Shown in pieces: positions 25,797 to 36,821 of a stretch of DNA of 64,000 bases; positions within the stretch are counted from its first letter, which is position 1, and every line of letters begins with the position of its first letter. Below the pieces are notes generated by a model. It saw only the letters and a list, made by a program, of their open reading frames with translations, had not been told where the DNA came from and searched no databases. Where the stretch lies: positions 13,505,810 through 13,569,809 of the forward strand of contig CM068322.1 in NCBI GenBank assembly GCA_034766995.1. The letters are read 5' to 3'. The translations under genes and the position numbers were made by a program. This DNA comes from Acanthacorydalis orientalis. Lineage: Eukaryota > Arthropoda > Insecta > Megaloptera > Corydalidae.

Positions 25797-26147
25797 TTCT
25801 CTAGTTTTCAAAACGAAAATTTTGAAACCACAATTGCACCGTACATTCCTTAACAGTATCCACATCAGAAGCATTGTCTAGTTTACGAGCCTTTTCTGCT
25901 GCTTTGCCACCCGTTTTGAACTCATACAAACAAAAATACTCTTATTTGCTTCTTTTCCATCATTAATTCAATAGCCCAATCCAAGGCAAAATTATTAATA
26001 AAACCAAAGTATATGTTACCAAAATACATACCGAAAAATACACTTTAAAATGATATTAACATGAACACGAAGAAATGACACACTTTCATTGAAAAAATAA
26101 GGTTAGAATTCAGAAACAAAAACAGCAATTATTTTCCTACCAACCTA
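25797..26147 (-). mobile_element. Mariner deletion derivative, copy C, truncated
   Basis: It aligns with copies A and B from ACGAAAATTTTGAAACCAC through CCAAAATACATACCG to the terminus CAATTATTTTCCTACCAACC. On the minus strand the start of the element encodes the mariner helix-turn-helix region. It ends at about 26147 (CCTAATA), immediately before a different mariner fragment on the opposite strand. Confidence 0.85.
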
Positions 26148-26159
26148 ATAATACTCTTG

Positions 26160-26850
26160 ATAAACCAGTGGTGATAAACTAGACGATTAAGGGATGAAAA
26201 GTTTCTGTCCTAGCGATAAATGGCATAAATTGTTATGAATTGTCCATAATTGTGCAGCGTCATCAGCCATTAGTTTGTCTTTGAAGTTTTAATAAGTTAT
26301 GTCAAGTAGTTTGCATGTTAGTGTATCAAAGTGAAGAATGTTTGCGTTTTGTGAAAAATGAAGAACATGAAAGTACACTCAGTGATAAAATACTTAAATA
26401 TGAATGGTTTATCCCCAATCGATATATAATTTGAGCTTGTTAAAATATGGGTCGCGGATTTAAAAAATACACAAAAATGTATCGAACGACCATCGATTGA
26501 AGTTATATGAGAAAGTTGAGACTGTGAACAAATGAAAAGAGCGAGCATATCACATATTAGGCAAAGTTTTAGGTATGAGAAAGCTATCCCCATCCGGGTG
26601 CCGCTATGCTCACACCAGATCAAAAAATCAATCGTATGACCATCTATGAGATATGTATGGCATTGTTCAAGTGCAATCCAACAGATTTTTTGTTTCGATT
26701 CGTTACCAAGGACGAGTCTTGGGTTCCCAACTCTGGAGATCAAGCAATAATCAAAACAGTGGATAGCGAAAGGCGAACCAGCTCCTAAGAAGATGAAAGC
26801 AGTTCCATTGGCCGAAAAGGTAATAGAATCAGTATTTTGTCGTGCAAAGA
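26160..26850 (+). pseudogene. Decayed mariner transposase, 5' half
   Basis: Plus-strand remnants of a mauritiana/cecropia-like mariner transposase. Visible are VADLKNTQKCIERPSIEV (about 26445-26505), MLTPDQKINRMTIYEICMAL (about 26605-26665), FKCNPTDFLFRFVTKDESWV (about 26667-26727, the TxDExW first catalytic motif) and KGEPAPKKMKAVPLAEKV (about 26768-26821), then V(I)ESVFC where the coding stops. Codon frame changes and stops occur throughout. Everything after the first catalytic Asp region is missing. The minus-strand frame over the same region is a shadow. Confidence 0.85.
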
Positions 26851-27187
26851 ATGTATCAATTTAAAAATATTTAAATATAACTTTTTTCTAGAAAATGTAT
26901 CTTTAATTAAGTTTTTAATCTTAAATAATACATAACTTTTTGTTATTTAGTTCTCTTATTACTATTCTAAGTAAACTATTAATATTTTATAATGACGAGT
27001 TTCTGTATTAAATTCAATTATAACTGTTTTTTTTATTGTTATGAATAATATATTATAAATTTAAAGTTGCTTTATTTATTTTATTAAATTTATATTTTTT
27101 CATTGTATTTATCATGTGTTATATTTAATATATTATTTTTATACATAATATTGCACAAAGTAAATAATTTTATATTTGTTTTATTTA

Positions 27188-27189
<2 letters not shown>
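26851..27189. other. AT-rich unassigned DNA
   Basis: Nothing recognised. Confidence 0.5.

Positions 27190-27242
<53 letters not shown>
27190..27242. repeat. (TA)n microsatellite
   Basis: About 26 TA units followed by a purine-rich CAGAGATAAAGAAAGAG. Confidence 0.95.
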
Positions 27243-27246
<4 letters not shown>

Positions 27247-27867
27247 GATAAAGAAAGAGTTAAATATAAATAAAAATATATGAGAGAAAAGAAATTACAG
27301 TAGAACTTTATAAAAAAAAATTGTATAACCATCAAAAACATACAAGTTCTTACCTTTCGAATATTGCAAACAAAAAAAGGGTGATATTAAGCTGTTCATA
27401 ATACAATAACTTCTTTTTTAATCGTCTGTAGATAAGTTCAGTAAATAGCGTGTCATGTGTAATTTAAAATAATGTGCTAAATTATAAGGAACTCAGCTAA
27501 TAGTATATAGACTACGGTTATTTGGAAACATCAAAAGCAAACAAACAAAAAAAAATGCTCACGCAACGAACATCCGACCGGATATAGTTGTCGTAAAATT
27601 AATATACTTTTCTTTTAAATAATTTATTCTGTAATATGCCGTGAAATTTATATTGCTTTTGTCATTCGTGGAATAAATGAAAATAAATGTTTATTTTTCT
27701 CGTAATTTATTAACAAGGATTCTCTTAATATCGAATGATTGATCAAAGTTCTTCTTTACCTTTTTGTTCACATGTCTATTTTATTTAGAATAAACGGCAA
27801 GTGATGTCTCTTACACTAAGATTTATATTTCACTTGAGTCACAAAAATAAAGTTTTTTTAGACATAA

Positions 27868-27870
<3 letters not shown>
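27243..27870. other. AT-rich unassigned DNA
   Basis: Nothing recognised. Confidence 0.5.
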
Positions 27871-27908
<38 letters not shown>

Positions 27909-27921
27909 GAGAGAGAGAGTG
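27871..27921. repeat. (TA)n-(GA)n compound microsatellite
   Basis: About 17 TA units, CATA, then six GA units. Confidence 0.95.
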
Positions 27922-28045
27922 TATATCATATAATAATGACATCATGGTAAGTTAAATTAAGAGATATTTTAAAAATTTAAAAAAATATATATGAAATATT
28001 TACAATAAATCAATCATTTTTGAAAATTTTTGAACGATAAAATTA

Positions 28046-28300
28046 TTAATGATAATAATAAACCATATCAAAGACTTTAACGATGATTTCTGGTCTCACA
28101 GTTATTTTCGGGCCTCTTGTGCATGGAAAATCTTCAATTCTCGTTCTACCACGTTTAAATTCATTAACCAAAAGTCGAACAGTTTCGTAGGAAGGACTAG
28201 ACTCACCCAATGTAGAAAACATCCTCTCATGGATTTCCTTGTATTCCTTGCCAAAAAAAATAATTGAATTACACTTAGAATTCTGTTTTTATCCATTTTG
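28046..28300 (-). pseudogene. Mariner transposase N-terminal fragment
   Basis: On the minus strand this encodes MDKNRILSVIQLFF, a one-frame shift, then GKEYKEIHERMFSTLGESS, YETVRLLVNEFKRGRTRIED and a PEIIVKVFDMV end. This is the start of a mariner transposase: the PKEIH..M...G..SPSY.TV..W..EFKRGR(T)SIED pattern of the paired-like helix-turn-helix domain. The usual W is replaced by Leu, and a frameshift lies near 28250. Nothing downstream of the DNA-binding half is present. Confidence 0.85.
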
Positions 28301-29369
28301 CACTTAATACGAAACCCTTGTTTTGAAATAACTGTTAAACGAAGAATGAATTAGTGAGTATACGAACGAAATTACTTTTTTAAACCTCCATCGTATACAG
28401 AAAGTGTAACCCAAGAAGTTAATTTCAATAAAAAAATAATTTAATTAACCAGAATTAAAGTTTGGGAATTCAACGTAAGAATACTATTTGTTGCTTTCAT
28501 ATTTGAATATATCTATATTGAAAAAGTAATATTTTTATTCTATTCTGTAGAACATTAGACAGGTAGCTTAATTAATTTTATCTAAAAAGTAACACAAATG
28601 GTAGATTTTCATGTAGTGAACACTGCTGAAAACAGTTTGTCGGTCTATAGTTACACATGGGACACTTGAAAATTCTCATTTTTTACTAGAAACACAATGA
28701 ATTAATTTTGCGTACAGACTTATGAATTTTAATACAGTAATTTTTTCATCTTGACACAAGAGAATACAATTTTCATGGCCGAATCGTTACTGAATATGCA
28801 AGATGTAACTTTTTCAAACCTACGTTTTTTAATATAAATAAAACAAGGAAAAACAGTCTATCATATGATTACTGTAACATACAAAAATATAAACAAAACT
28901 TAATTTGATCAATTAAGTTGTTCTTATTCCAATTTGAAGTAAAAAATCAGTAGTTAAAAGAAGTTTTGTAATTTTTTTTATATATTTTATTGAAAAGTAT
29001 TATTAAATAATCAAACTTATTATTAATATGGAAATATAAATATATCATTAAATCCTTAAAGTTGATAAGAAATTCAAATCAAATATATAGTTGTAAAAGA
29101 TCGCTATAAAGTTTACAATGCAGGCAATAAAATTTTAAAGTGAAAGATAGAACATTCGAGAAACAAATAAGAATGGCAACCTATCCAATGACCCTTTTTA
29201 TTATTAAAGTTCATGTATACAATGTATATAAAGAAAACTTGCATGTTTCAGTAGATATTTCAGACATGACAGAAACAATAAAGTGATAAAAAAGTAAATT
29301 GAATAGTTGATAAATATAAATAATTCAAAATTTAGTTTACATTGGTCTATTTAACTATTTTATTTAATG
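28301..29369. other. AT-rich unassigned DNA
   Basis: The first 100 bp (to about 28430) may be flank or terminus of the mariner fragment. Nothing else is recognised. Confidence 0.45.
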
Positions 29370-29433
29370 TTTTTTTGGTAAAATTATTATTAAAGAATTA
29401 TTAATAAATATTATATATATATATATATATATA

Positions 29434-29528
<95 letters not shown>

Positions 29529-29575
29529 TTTGGTAAAATTATTATTAAAGAATTATTAATAAATATTATATATAT
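29370..29575. repeat. Tandem duplication spanning a TA array
   Basis: The segment TTTTTTTGGTAAAATTATTA, continuing through TTAAAGAATTATTAATAAAT, occurs at 29370 and again at 29525 with no mismatch over about 48 bp (period 155 bp). The space between is (TA)n with ATATAATATA phase breaks. Confidence 0.9.
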
Positions 29576-30104
29576 ATATAATAATTCATTTTGATTATTT
29601 AACAAAATTCTCTCAATTCAATTAAAATTATAATTAAAAATTTAGCACTGAAGAATTACTTTCCACAAAAGAGTTTTTAATTCAGACAAATCAAAACAAA
29701 ATCTTAGTCGAATATTTGATCTATCCCCTCATCATTCCATCAGAATCCCATCATTTTCCGAAAAATCTTTGATAGATTTTTCTATTTCTCATCAATCAGA
29801 AAATGATGACGCCATTGTTGAAATACGCATAATCAATGTTCAAAATCATCATTAATCAAATATTAAATGTTTTTTATCAGAAATTTGTGATATATGGAAG
29901 TTAAAATTAATTTTTAAAAAATAAAATAAATTACATATATGCAATTATGTTATTACATATTTTTTTATTACTTAGAATTATAATTGAGTCCAGATTAATT
30001 TAAAAGTAATACGAATACTTTATTTTAATAATATAATATACATACGAGTATCTTTCTGTTAAATGCAAGATTAGGTGATATTCAGTTATAAAAATTCTTG
30101 TCAT
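29576..30104. other. AT-rich unassigned DNA
   Basis: A patch at 29700-29830 is rich in ATCATTCCATCAGAATCCC-like words but matches no family I know. Confidence 0.45.
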
Positions 30105-30600
30105 TAGGTTGGTGGGAAAATAATTGCGGATTTTATTTCTTGAATTCTAAACTTAATTTTTTTCAATGAAAGTGTTAACTCATCGTGTTCATATTAATAT
30201 CCTTTTAAAGTGCATTTTTCAGTCTGTATTTTGGTAAAATCGACTGGTTTAATTATTAATTTTGCTTCAAACTGGGCTATTAAATCAACGATGGGATAGA
30301 AGCAAATAAGAGCAATTTTTTGTATGAGTTCACAACAAGAGAAGGTGTTGTTTTGGTTCTAAAAAGTTCGTTCTGTGGACGAGAACTCTGAAGATGAAGA
30401 AAGTTGCGGGCGTCCTTTTTCAATTTATAACGACCAATTGAAGGCGTTAGTTGAATCAGAAGCACGCACAAGAATTCAGGAGCTTACACAGAAGTGAGGC
30501 GTTAGTCATTCAACAGTTCTGGATCACTTAAACTTACTTAAATTAAAAAATGTGTATGAATTTGAAGGTTGTACAGCACACTTATTTTTCTAGCAACCTA
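30105..30600 (+). mobile_element. Mariner deletion derivative, copy D
   Basis: A near-complete short element of about 500 bp. The left end is TTAGGTTGGTGGGAAAATAA and the right end is CTTATTTTTCTAGCAACCTAA, flanked by TA. Inside, the plus strand encodes KQIRAIF (the mariner N-terminus), loses about 25 codons, and then reads DENSEDEESCGRPFSIYNDQ, LKALVESEARTRIQEL and GVSHSTVLDHL. It then jumps through CTTAAATTAAAAAATGTGTA to the 3' end. The whole catalytic domain is absent. Confidence 0.9.
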
Positions 30601-31630
30601 ATAGTGACTGAAGTTAATAACGAAAAAAATTATAAATTGTCAGAATCGATGGCACCGACCATTGTGGAGCAAATATATTTCTTCGTTATAACCTTTACTC
30701 ATTATACCAAAGATAGTTAAACTCTCCTTAAATATTTTTTTTTATATACAAAACTTAATATTTTCATAAAATCTGTTATAAACTACTCATATTTATTTAT
30801 GTATGTGAGGATGTATATATGTATGCATGTATATATCCATATATATATATATTTATATATATATATATTATATAACAAACAAATGTAAAATTTAAATAAA
30901 ACAAGCATACATATTACAACATACAAACACATTTTAGGTTTTAATTAAAACAAAGCTTTAATTAAAATAATAATATAGACAGACATATAGACAAATTTAT
31001 ATAGGGGATGTGTGGAAGAGTAATCTCATGACTTTTGTAAAAAATAGAGTTTTTTTTCAATTAGAAAAATAATCAAATTCCTAGAGATCATTTTTGTATT
31101 CATATCTGTAAAAAACGCTCATTACAAATGTGATTGGTTGTATGTAAATAGGTATGAATAAAACATATTTGAACATTAACACGCTACAGACTAACTAGTA
31201 ATATGCGTCCTCACTATAACCTAAATTCGATAGTATTATTTTTTATATATTAAAGAAATTGTAATAATTATTAAAATTTACTAATTTTATTTATTTTTTA
31301 TAAAACTGATATAATTCCATGTAAAAAATAAATGGTACTAATGAAATTTATTTGCGTTGAAAGTACTACAAAAAAATTTTATTAATGTTAAATATTTTCA
31401 TAAGTTTGGTATAAAAAATAATCAATTAATTAAAACATTTATTACTCGATACTTTAATTTTCGTCAAATAATTAAAAAAACTGACAGAAAATATCCGCTA
31501 ATTTAAATTTGTCACAATAAATTCATGTCTCATCGGAAATTTTCTACTATAACAACTCGCTTTATTAATTGTACTCTTTATTATTTGACTATATCCGAAC
31601 ACACGTAACGTTTCCTATTTATCAGCGTCC
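30601..31630. other. AT-rich unassigned DNA with a TATG/TA array at 30800-30872
   Basis: TATGTATGCATGTATATATCC-like units precede a TA run with TTTATA interruptions. Nothing else is recognised. Confidence 0.5.
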
Positions 31631-31639
31631 ATATTTGTC

Positions 31640-32170
31640 TCATAACATTAATTAAGAGATGCAATTTGACGACGAACAATTGTTCATTTAAAAATTATCG
31701 CACGATTCAGCTCTCGCACAAAACCGTACCATTACAAATGGTTCCTTTCAACACTGCAGTCTCTCATTTGTTGTGTGTTTAATTGCCCGGATATAGATGG
31801 TTCGGGCGTAGGCGGACAGAACGCCTCTCGTTTAAATTGTTTCCGAGCGACGTAGCAACAATGGTGGCACAATGAAGACGCGCGCGAGGATGAGAACAAT
31901 AAAACAACGCCAGTTTCGCATTTTACCGATTTGATGTTGTGCGCGCGCCTCCGTAATTATTCTGTATGCTCGACGGATAATGGATGTGTCGATGCGATAA
32001 TTAAATCGGTTCACGGGGATTTGTTCACTGATTGGCGTGGTTTTATGATCATTGATGGCAATGTATCCACTTGCGTGCTGGATATTAATCTCGTGTTTGC
32101 TTTATACGAACAGATTCGGTTGAATATTATTCGAAGATATAAGGTAGGTAGGATGTATGGTTGAAAAGAT
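31640..32170. promoter_or_regulatory. Composition island, function unknown
   Basis: About 530 bp of clearly higher GC, including GCGCGCGAGG and GTGCGCGCGCCTCC around 31885-31950. A 77-codon plus-strand frame (31931-32164) and a 60-codon minus-strand frame overlap, and neither has a recognisable domain. AAG|GTAGGTAGG at about 32140 resembles a splice donor. Candidate conserved noncoding element or untranslated exon. Confidence 0.3.
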
Positions 32171-32511
32171 ATGAGGAATGAAGAATAAAATCTGACCTAA
32201 GTAATCCACGTGATAAACGTGCAGCAAGAAGTCCTATGACTTTCTCGTAATCAAATGATTAGTACGTAGGATTAGTATTTATTATTAATTTTAAACTCAT
32301 GAGCTACAATCTCGCTTTATTACAAACATTACTTTTGTATATAAAAAAGACTGTTTTCTTTAAGAAGTGAATTAATGATCCTTAGAATTACATATAATTT
32401 ATATTAAAAATAACGATTAGGGTTATTTCAATATATCTATAGTAATTAATTGTATTAAAATAATTCAATTTCAAATAAAATAGAATTTCCTGACTCAAAG
32501 ATGTTAAACTA

Positions 32512-33026
32512 TCTTTCTATATATAAAAAATAATTCCATCATAAAATTTCCATAAAATATTTTTTTTCGTGTAGACTACCTCCTCGCAACGCCGCTCCTC
32601 TCGTTACCCTCTATAAGTAGCACGTTAACAATTTCCATTCCTGATCATCAATGATTGGTTGATTGATATCGGATGGCCTCTGTTGTGATTAGTTAACATC
32701 AGTCACTTGTATGTCTCTTTCACGGTGTACAACGAAAGAGGTGTATACGATTTTAATGTAAAACTGATCAAATTTATTCGAAATATTGTATTTACTATAG
32801 CTTTAGGGTAAAAAAATGTTACACATTTTAACATTGTATTTTGTTGTTAAATTTGATAAACTTTTCCAATAAAAATTCTATGAATTATATTTTACACAGG
32901 TTATTTGGGCGTATAATTTGTTAATATTTGTTAGGAGAGAGCAAGATTCATAGAGCAGAAGTAAATCCTCCATCCCCCGGAAGAAGAGGGGAAGCCGAGG
33001 GTAGCAAGTAAGCGGTAGTCTCCTAA
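32512..33026 (+). mobile_element. Helitron deletion derivative, copy 1
   Basis: It starts A|TCTTTCTATATATAAAAAAT and ends CTCCTAA|T, fitting the Helitron rule (5' TC, 3' CTRR, insertion between A and T). The first 38 bp are identical to those at 62258, and similarity continues across the pyrimidine-rich CGCCGCTCCTCTCGTTACCC block. A short helicase C-terminal remnant follows, then a GC-rich end containing GAGAGCAAGA and GAGGGTAGCAAG. Total length is about 515 bp, far below an autonomous Helitron. A block near the 5' end (32588-32613) is roughly the reverse complement of the 3' GAGGGTAGC...GCGG, a sub-terminal inverted repeat as in Helentron-type elements (inference). Confidence 0.75.
32702..32812 (+). 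pseudogene. Helitron helicase C-terminal remnant
   Basis: About 37 codons in two frames: CMSLSRCTTKEV (32708-32743), then, after a shift, KFIRNIVFTIALG and a stop (32770-32811). In Helitron Rep/helicase proteins the last Pif1-type motif reads roughly HGQLYVALSR.(T)S...NIVY.E. Here the HGQ is lost but the LSR and NIV blocks remain. The same two blocks appear in the copy at 62441. Confidence 0.65.
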
Positions 33027-33798
33027 TATTGTAATTTTTTTTACATATTTGTCTAGATAAAAACTAATACATTTAGTTAATTAGTACATCAATTGATTTA
33101 ATAAATATGTTCATTATATTTTTTTACTATAATTAATTTCATATTCAAAAATGAATATTTTTACCAGCAGACAAAATTAATAAAGATTGATAATTCTATA
33201 TATAAGTTCATATACTTTTTTCCGAATAGAAGATCAAATAAGAGCAATACTTTACATTTTGTCTATTCCATTTATAGGATAAAAAATTATCAATAAATAT
33301 GTATGTTAACAATTAAATATGAATGATAGTTTTAAATTTCTTTTATTAAATACTGTTTTATGTTTTTTTAACGAAATTATTATGTAAATATCTTTACAAG
33401 CACAAAAATATAAAGACAGCATTGTAAATACAAACTCTTCAGCATAGAAAACAAGCTTTGACTTTAAATGAAGTGTTATTTCACCGTAAATGTATTCATT
33501 CTCTGATACGGTTCTAGTTTGTAACATGTTTAAAACAATAAAGGATATTTAGTTTTTAGTTATGTCTTGCATGTACTGACTAAAATTTTCAACAAACTTA
33601 TGATAAGGATAGTTATTTATTCATAAACATTACATTTCATATTTTCATCTTTTTTACTCGATGACACATTAAGGGAGATAAATCTATAGAAAAAAGATTT
33701 CTAAATATCATATTGATATCTTTTAGAATGAAATTATCAGTCTATAATTATTATGTTTATTGTTGTTTTTGGGTTCTTTATTTTTAAAATCAGCTGCT
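33027..33798. other. AT-rich unassigned DNA
   Basis: A 73-codon minus-strand frame (33306-33527) has no recognisable features. Confidence 0.45.
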
Positions 33799-33833
33799 TT
33801 CCACGACCGGTTTCAGCATGAGTATCATCTTTA
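33799..33833. repeat. CGACCGGTTTC motif copy
   Basis: TTCCACGACCGGTTTCAGCA followed by TGAGTATCATCTTTA. Related words occur at 12613 and 59606. The source element was not identified. Confidence 0.4.
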
Positions 33834-33926
33834 ATTGGCTTCTTAAGACTAATTTTAAATCGTTTCATGATCTATTTGTACATGTTTCATCATTACTAAA
33901 TAGATCATAAATCTATCTTAAAGAAC

Positions 33927-33931
<5 letters not shown>

Positions 33932-34015
<84 letters not shown>
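33932..34015. repeat. (TA)n microsatellite
   Basis: Two TA runs joined by GTATAATATA. Confidence 0.95.
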
Positions 34016-34019
<4 letters not shown>

Positions 34020-35062
34020 AACCTAATTTAGCTAAATTTAGTTCTTCTAACTAGTAGATATATTGACGGTAGTTCATAGAATTCAAACATGGTAAATGTA
34101 ATAATGTACGAAATAGCATTAAAGTCAACATTCAAAAAATCAATACTTCAAGTCGGAAATTTTTTTTCAAAATGTATTTCAAAGGTATAGAAAAAAATTA
34201 CATATTACCTAATGAGGACCTTCACGGGCGTTAATTATTGATAATGCGTTAATCTATGTCTATGTGATAAAGTTAAAGTGACGTATTTTAAATAAATAAG
34301 AGATAATTTCAGAATATCTTTCAGAATAAACATGTGACCCTGAGATATATCCATCAGCTTAAGAATATTAGAAATAAAATAAACGAGGTATATATTATTT
34401 TTTTATAAATTATTAATTATAATATATAAGTTGTGAACAAATAAAATAAACTCAATTTATAAATTCTCATAAAATAATTATTATATAAGAATACTTCACT
34501 AAAGTAGTTTTATTTATTTTTGTAAAATAATAATAATACGTACTATATTATTTATCCTATCAGCGAAACTATTTTTATAAATTGAATTATCTAAAGTATT
34601 TATTTTTCTCTGCAATCTTGTAGCATTAGTTAATTTATATAAAAATAATTATTGCATCAAAAGAAAATAATCTACTTTTTCATTAAAAAAAACTACCGAT
34701 GCACAATAAAAAGTCAAAGAAACAATTATAAGAAAATCGAATAAACTCGTGAGCAATAAAATTCAATTGCTATTGTCACTGTAATATATCAAAAATATGT
34801 GGAACTTAGTCGAGTAAAGTCTTAGAAATTGTACTTTACTGCGATCAATGAAAATAAGAAAGTCTGAGAACGAGGTCGTCGAGTCTGATATTGTCATTTG
34901 TCAAAATTACATTGTCAAAGTTGCGAGAAAACAGTGAACCAAGAATAGCTGTATAGAGAGAAACATGGTGTGATTTTAGGGGGATTTTCTTCATACATGA
35001 ACAAAAGGATACAGGAAAAATAAGTATGTCATTAAACTCAAGTATATCATCACTTTTTCGTT

Positions 35063-35063
<1 letters not shown>
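34016..35063. other. AT-rich unassigned DNA
   Basis: 34840-35040 is more complex and open on the minus strand, but gives no recognisable domain. Confidence 0.45.
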
Positions 35064-35127
<64 letters not shown>

Positions 35128-35190
35128 ACATACATATACATACATATACATATATATGTATATGTATATACATATATATATATATATATG
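35064..35190. repeat. (CATA)n and (TA)n compound array
   Basis: CATACATACATACATACATA, then TA with CATATACATATA interruptions. Confidence 0.95.
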
Positions 35191-35818
35191 CAAATTAATC
35201 AGTAACAAACTTTATTTTTTTTAATTTTTTAATTACGTTAAAATATCCATGTGTAAACTTATTAATATATTGTATTAAAATACAGTAAAATTTCTTATCG
35301 AAATATCTGTAAAAGCCAAATAATTCAAATTTATTTTAAGAAACATGTTTGTGTTCAGTTCAATTTTTTTAGAAAAATTTATATATAAATAATAGAATAA
35401 ATATTACGAAACAATAATCTAAAAATGATAAAAAATGAACATGATGGTAAATAGCACCGATATTTTATGTATAATAAAAAAAATGGAAATTAAAAAATAC
35501 ACTACAAGACAATTTTATAATTAACAAAAAAAAAGAAATTGAAAATTAAGGTTATTTTATATCTCTTTTTCTATAAGTAGCAAAACATTCTGATTTCTTT
35601 TATATTCTTCGTTTGTTACATTACAATCAAGTTTTCTCCTTATTGAATAAGTACACTTCTATAATATCGACGAAAATAATACTTTGATTCAAATAAATTT
35701 AAAAATGAATTGCAACTAAAAGACTAATTATTATAAGCATTTATTATAAAAATATATTGAAGATAAAATTAAAAAATATTTAAATTCGAAGAGCTTGAAA
35801 TAAAATAACTGAATTATG

Positions 35819-35820
<2 letters not shown>
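35191..35820. other. AT-rich unassigned DNA
   Basis: Nothing recognised. Confidence 0.5.

Positions 35821-35868
<48 letters not shown>
35821..35868. repeat. (TA)n microsatellite
   Basis: About 23 TA units. Confidence 0.95.
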
Positions 35869-35871
<3 letters not shown>

Positions 35872-36003
35872 CAATGTTTTAATTTTTATCTTTTTTTAAG
35901 TAGTCAAAATAAAATCAATAGATTCATATATTAATTAAACATTTTTTTACTTAACTAATTCTATCCATTCATCACTTAAATCAATCTATTAGTAAAATCA
36001 ACG

Positions 36004-36021
36004 TATATATATATATATATA
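36004..36021. repeat. Short (TA)n tract
   Basis: About 9 TA units, followed by poly-T and A/T homopolymers to 36130. Confidence 0.8.
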
Positions 36022-36158
36022 ATTTTTTTTCATAGATTTTATGCTGCCACACGAAAGTATTAAAAAAATAAAAAAAAATAAATTTTTTTATTTCAATTGT
36101 ATTATTTTGTTGTATTATTTTTTTTCACTGTATTTTTTTTGTTAATTGTTTTGTTTTC

Positions 36159-36265
36159 AGTTAAATTATATTTTAGTATTGAAGTGAACTAAAATAAAAA
36201 ATAACATCACTTTTCTCAACCTCTGTGCTCCTTTTAATATTTCCATATGGATGCCAAAATTTAAT

Positions 36266-36266
<1 letters not shown>
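36159..36266. repeat. Dispersed repeat, copy 2 (with 3011-3124)
   Basis: It aligns with 3011-3124 including the conserved TATTTTAGT/ACTAAAATA stem and the CCTCTGTGCTCC block, and is directly followed by a TA array. No coding capacity. Confidence 0.75.

Positions 36267-36270
<4 letters not shown>

Positions 36271-36325
<55 letters not shown>
36271..36325. repeat. (TA)n microsatellite
   Basis: About 27 TA units. Confidence 0.95.
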
Positions 36326-36327
<2 letters not shown>

Positions 36328-36379
36328 GAAATAACGTAAATAAAAAGACTATTCCAAGCATTTAATAAAACTCTTCAAA

Positions 36380-36700
36380 AATCAGAATTAATCAGACGCG
36401 ATGTAAATAAAGCTCAAACATCTGCAAAGTTTCAAATTCGTTGTTATGGCTCTAACTTTCGTTATTTTAACATACATTAATCCGACAGAGTGTATCAGCT
36501 ATATAGACTGCCCGCATCGTTACAAAACGGGAGATGTATTTGCTCAATCATAACACCTTTTCAGATCAACGAACTGTATTCGAAGAGCATATTCAGTTCA
36601 CTTAACCATCACATTCCGCATTTTGGTTGTTGAATTGTCGCCTACAATAACAGAGATAAACCAATTTCAACGAACCTAATTGTCTTTTAATCAACACCTA
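36380..36700. other. Composition island, function unknown
   Basis: About 320 bp of non-repetitive, more balanced sequence without a long frame. It contains CTGCCCGCATCGTTACAAAA near 36508. Possibly a conserved noncoding element. Confidence 0.3.
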
Positions 36701-36762
36701 AGTGCTTTCTACAATCATGTAATGCAATTCAAGTTTATTCGCTATTTTAAGATTTTAAGCTT

Positions 36763-36763
<1 letters not shown>

Positions 36764-36807
<44 letters not shown>

Positions 36808-36821
36808 TGTGTGTATATATG
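36764..36821. repeat. (TA)n microsatellite with GT patch
   Basis: TA run, then GTCTGTGTGTATATATG. Confidence 0.9.

Noticed and set aside
26318..26743. A 141-codon minus-strand reading frame
   Set aside because: It is antisense to a decayed mariner whose recognisable motifs (LTPDQK, FVTKDESWV) are on the plus strand.
33799..33833. A hammerhead ribozyme of the kind found in Penelope-like elements
   Set aside because: The CTGATGA core and a closing helix could not be placed; only the CGACCGGTTTC word is visible.
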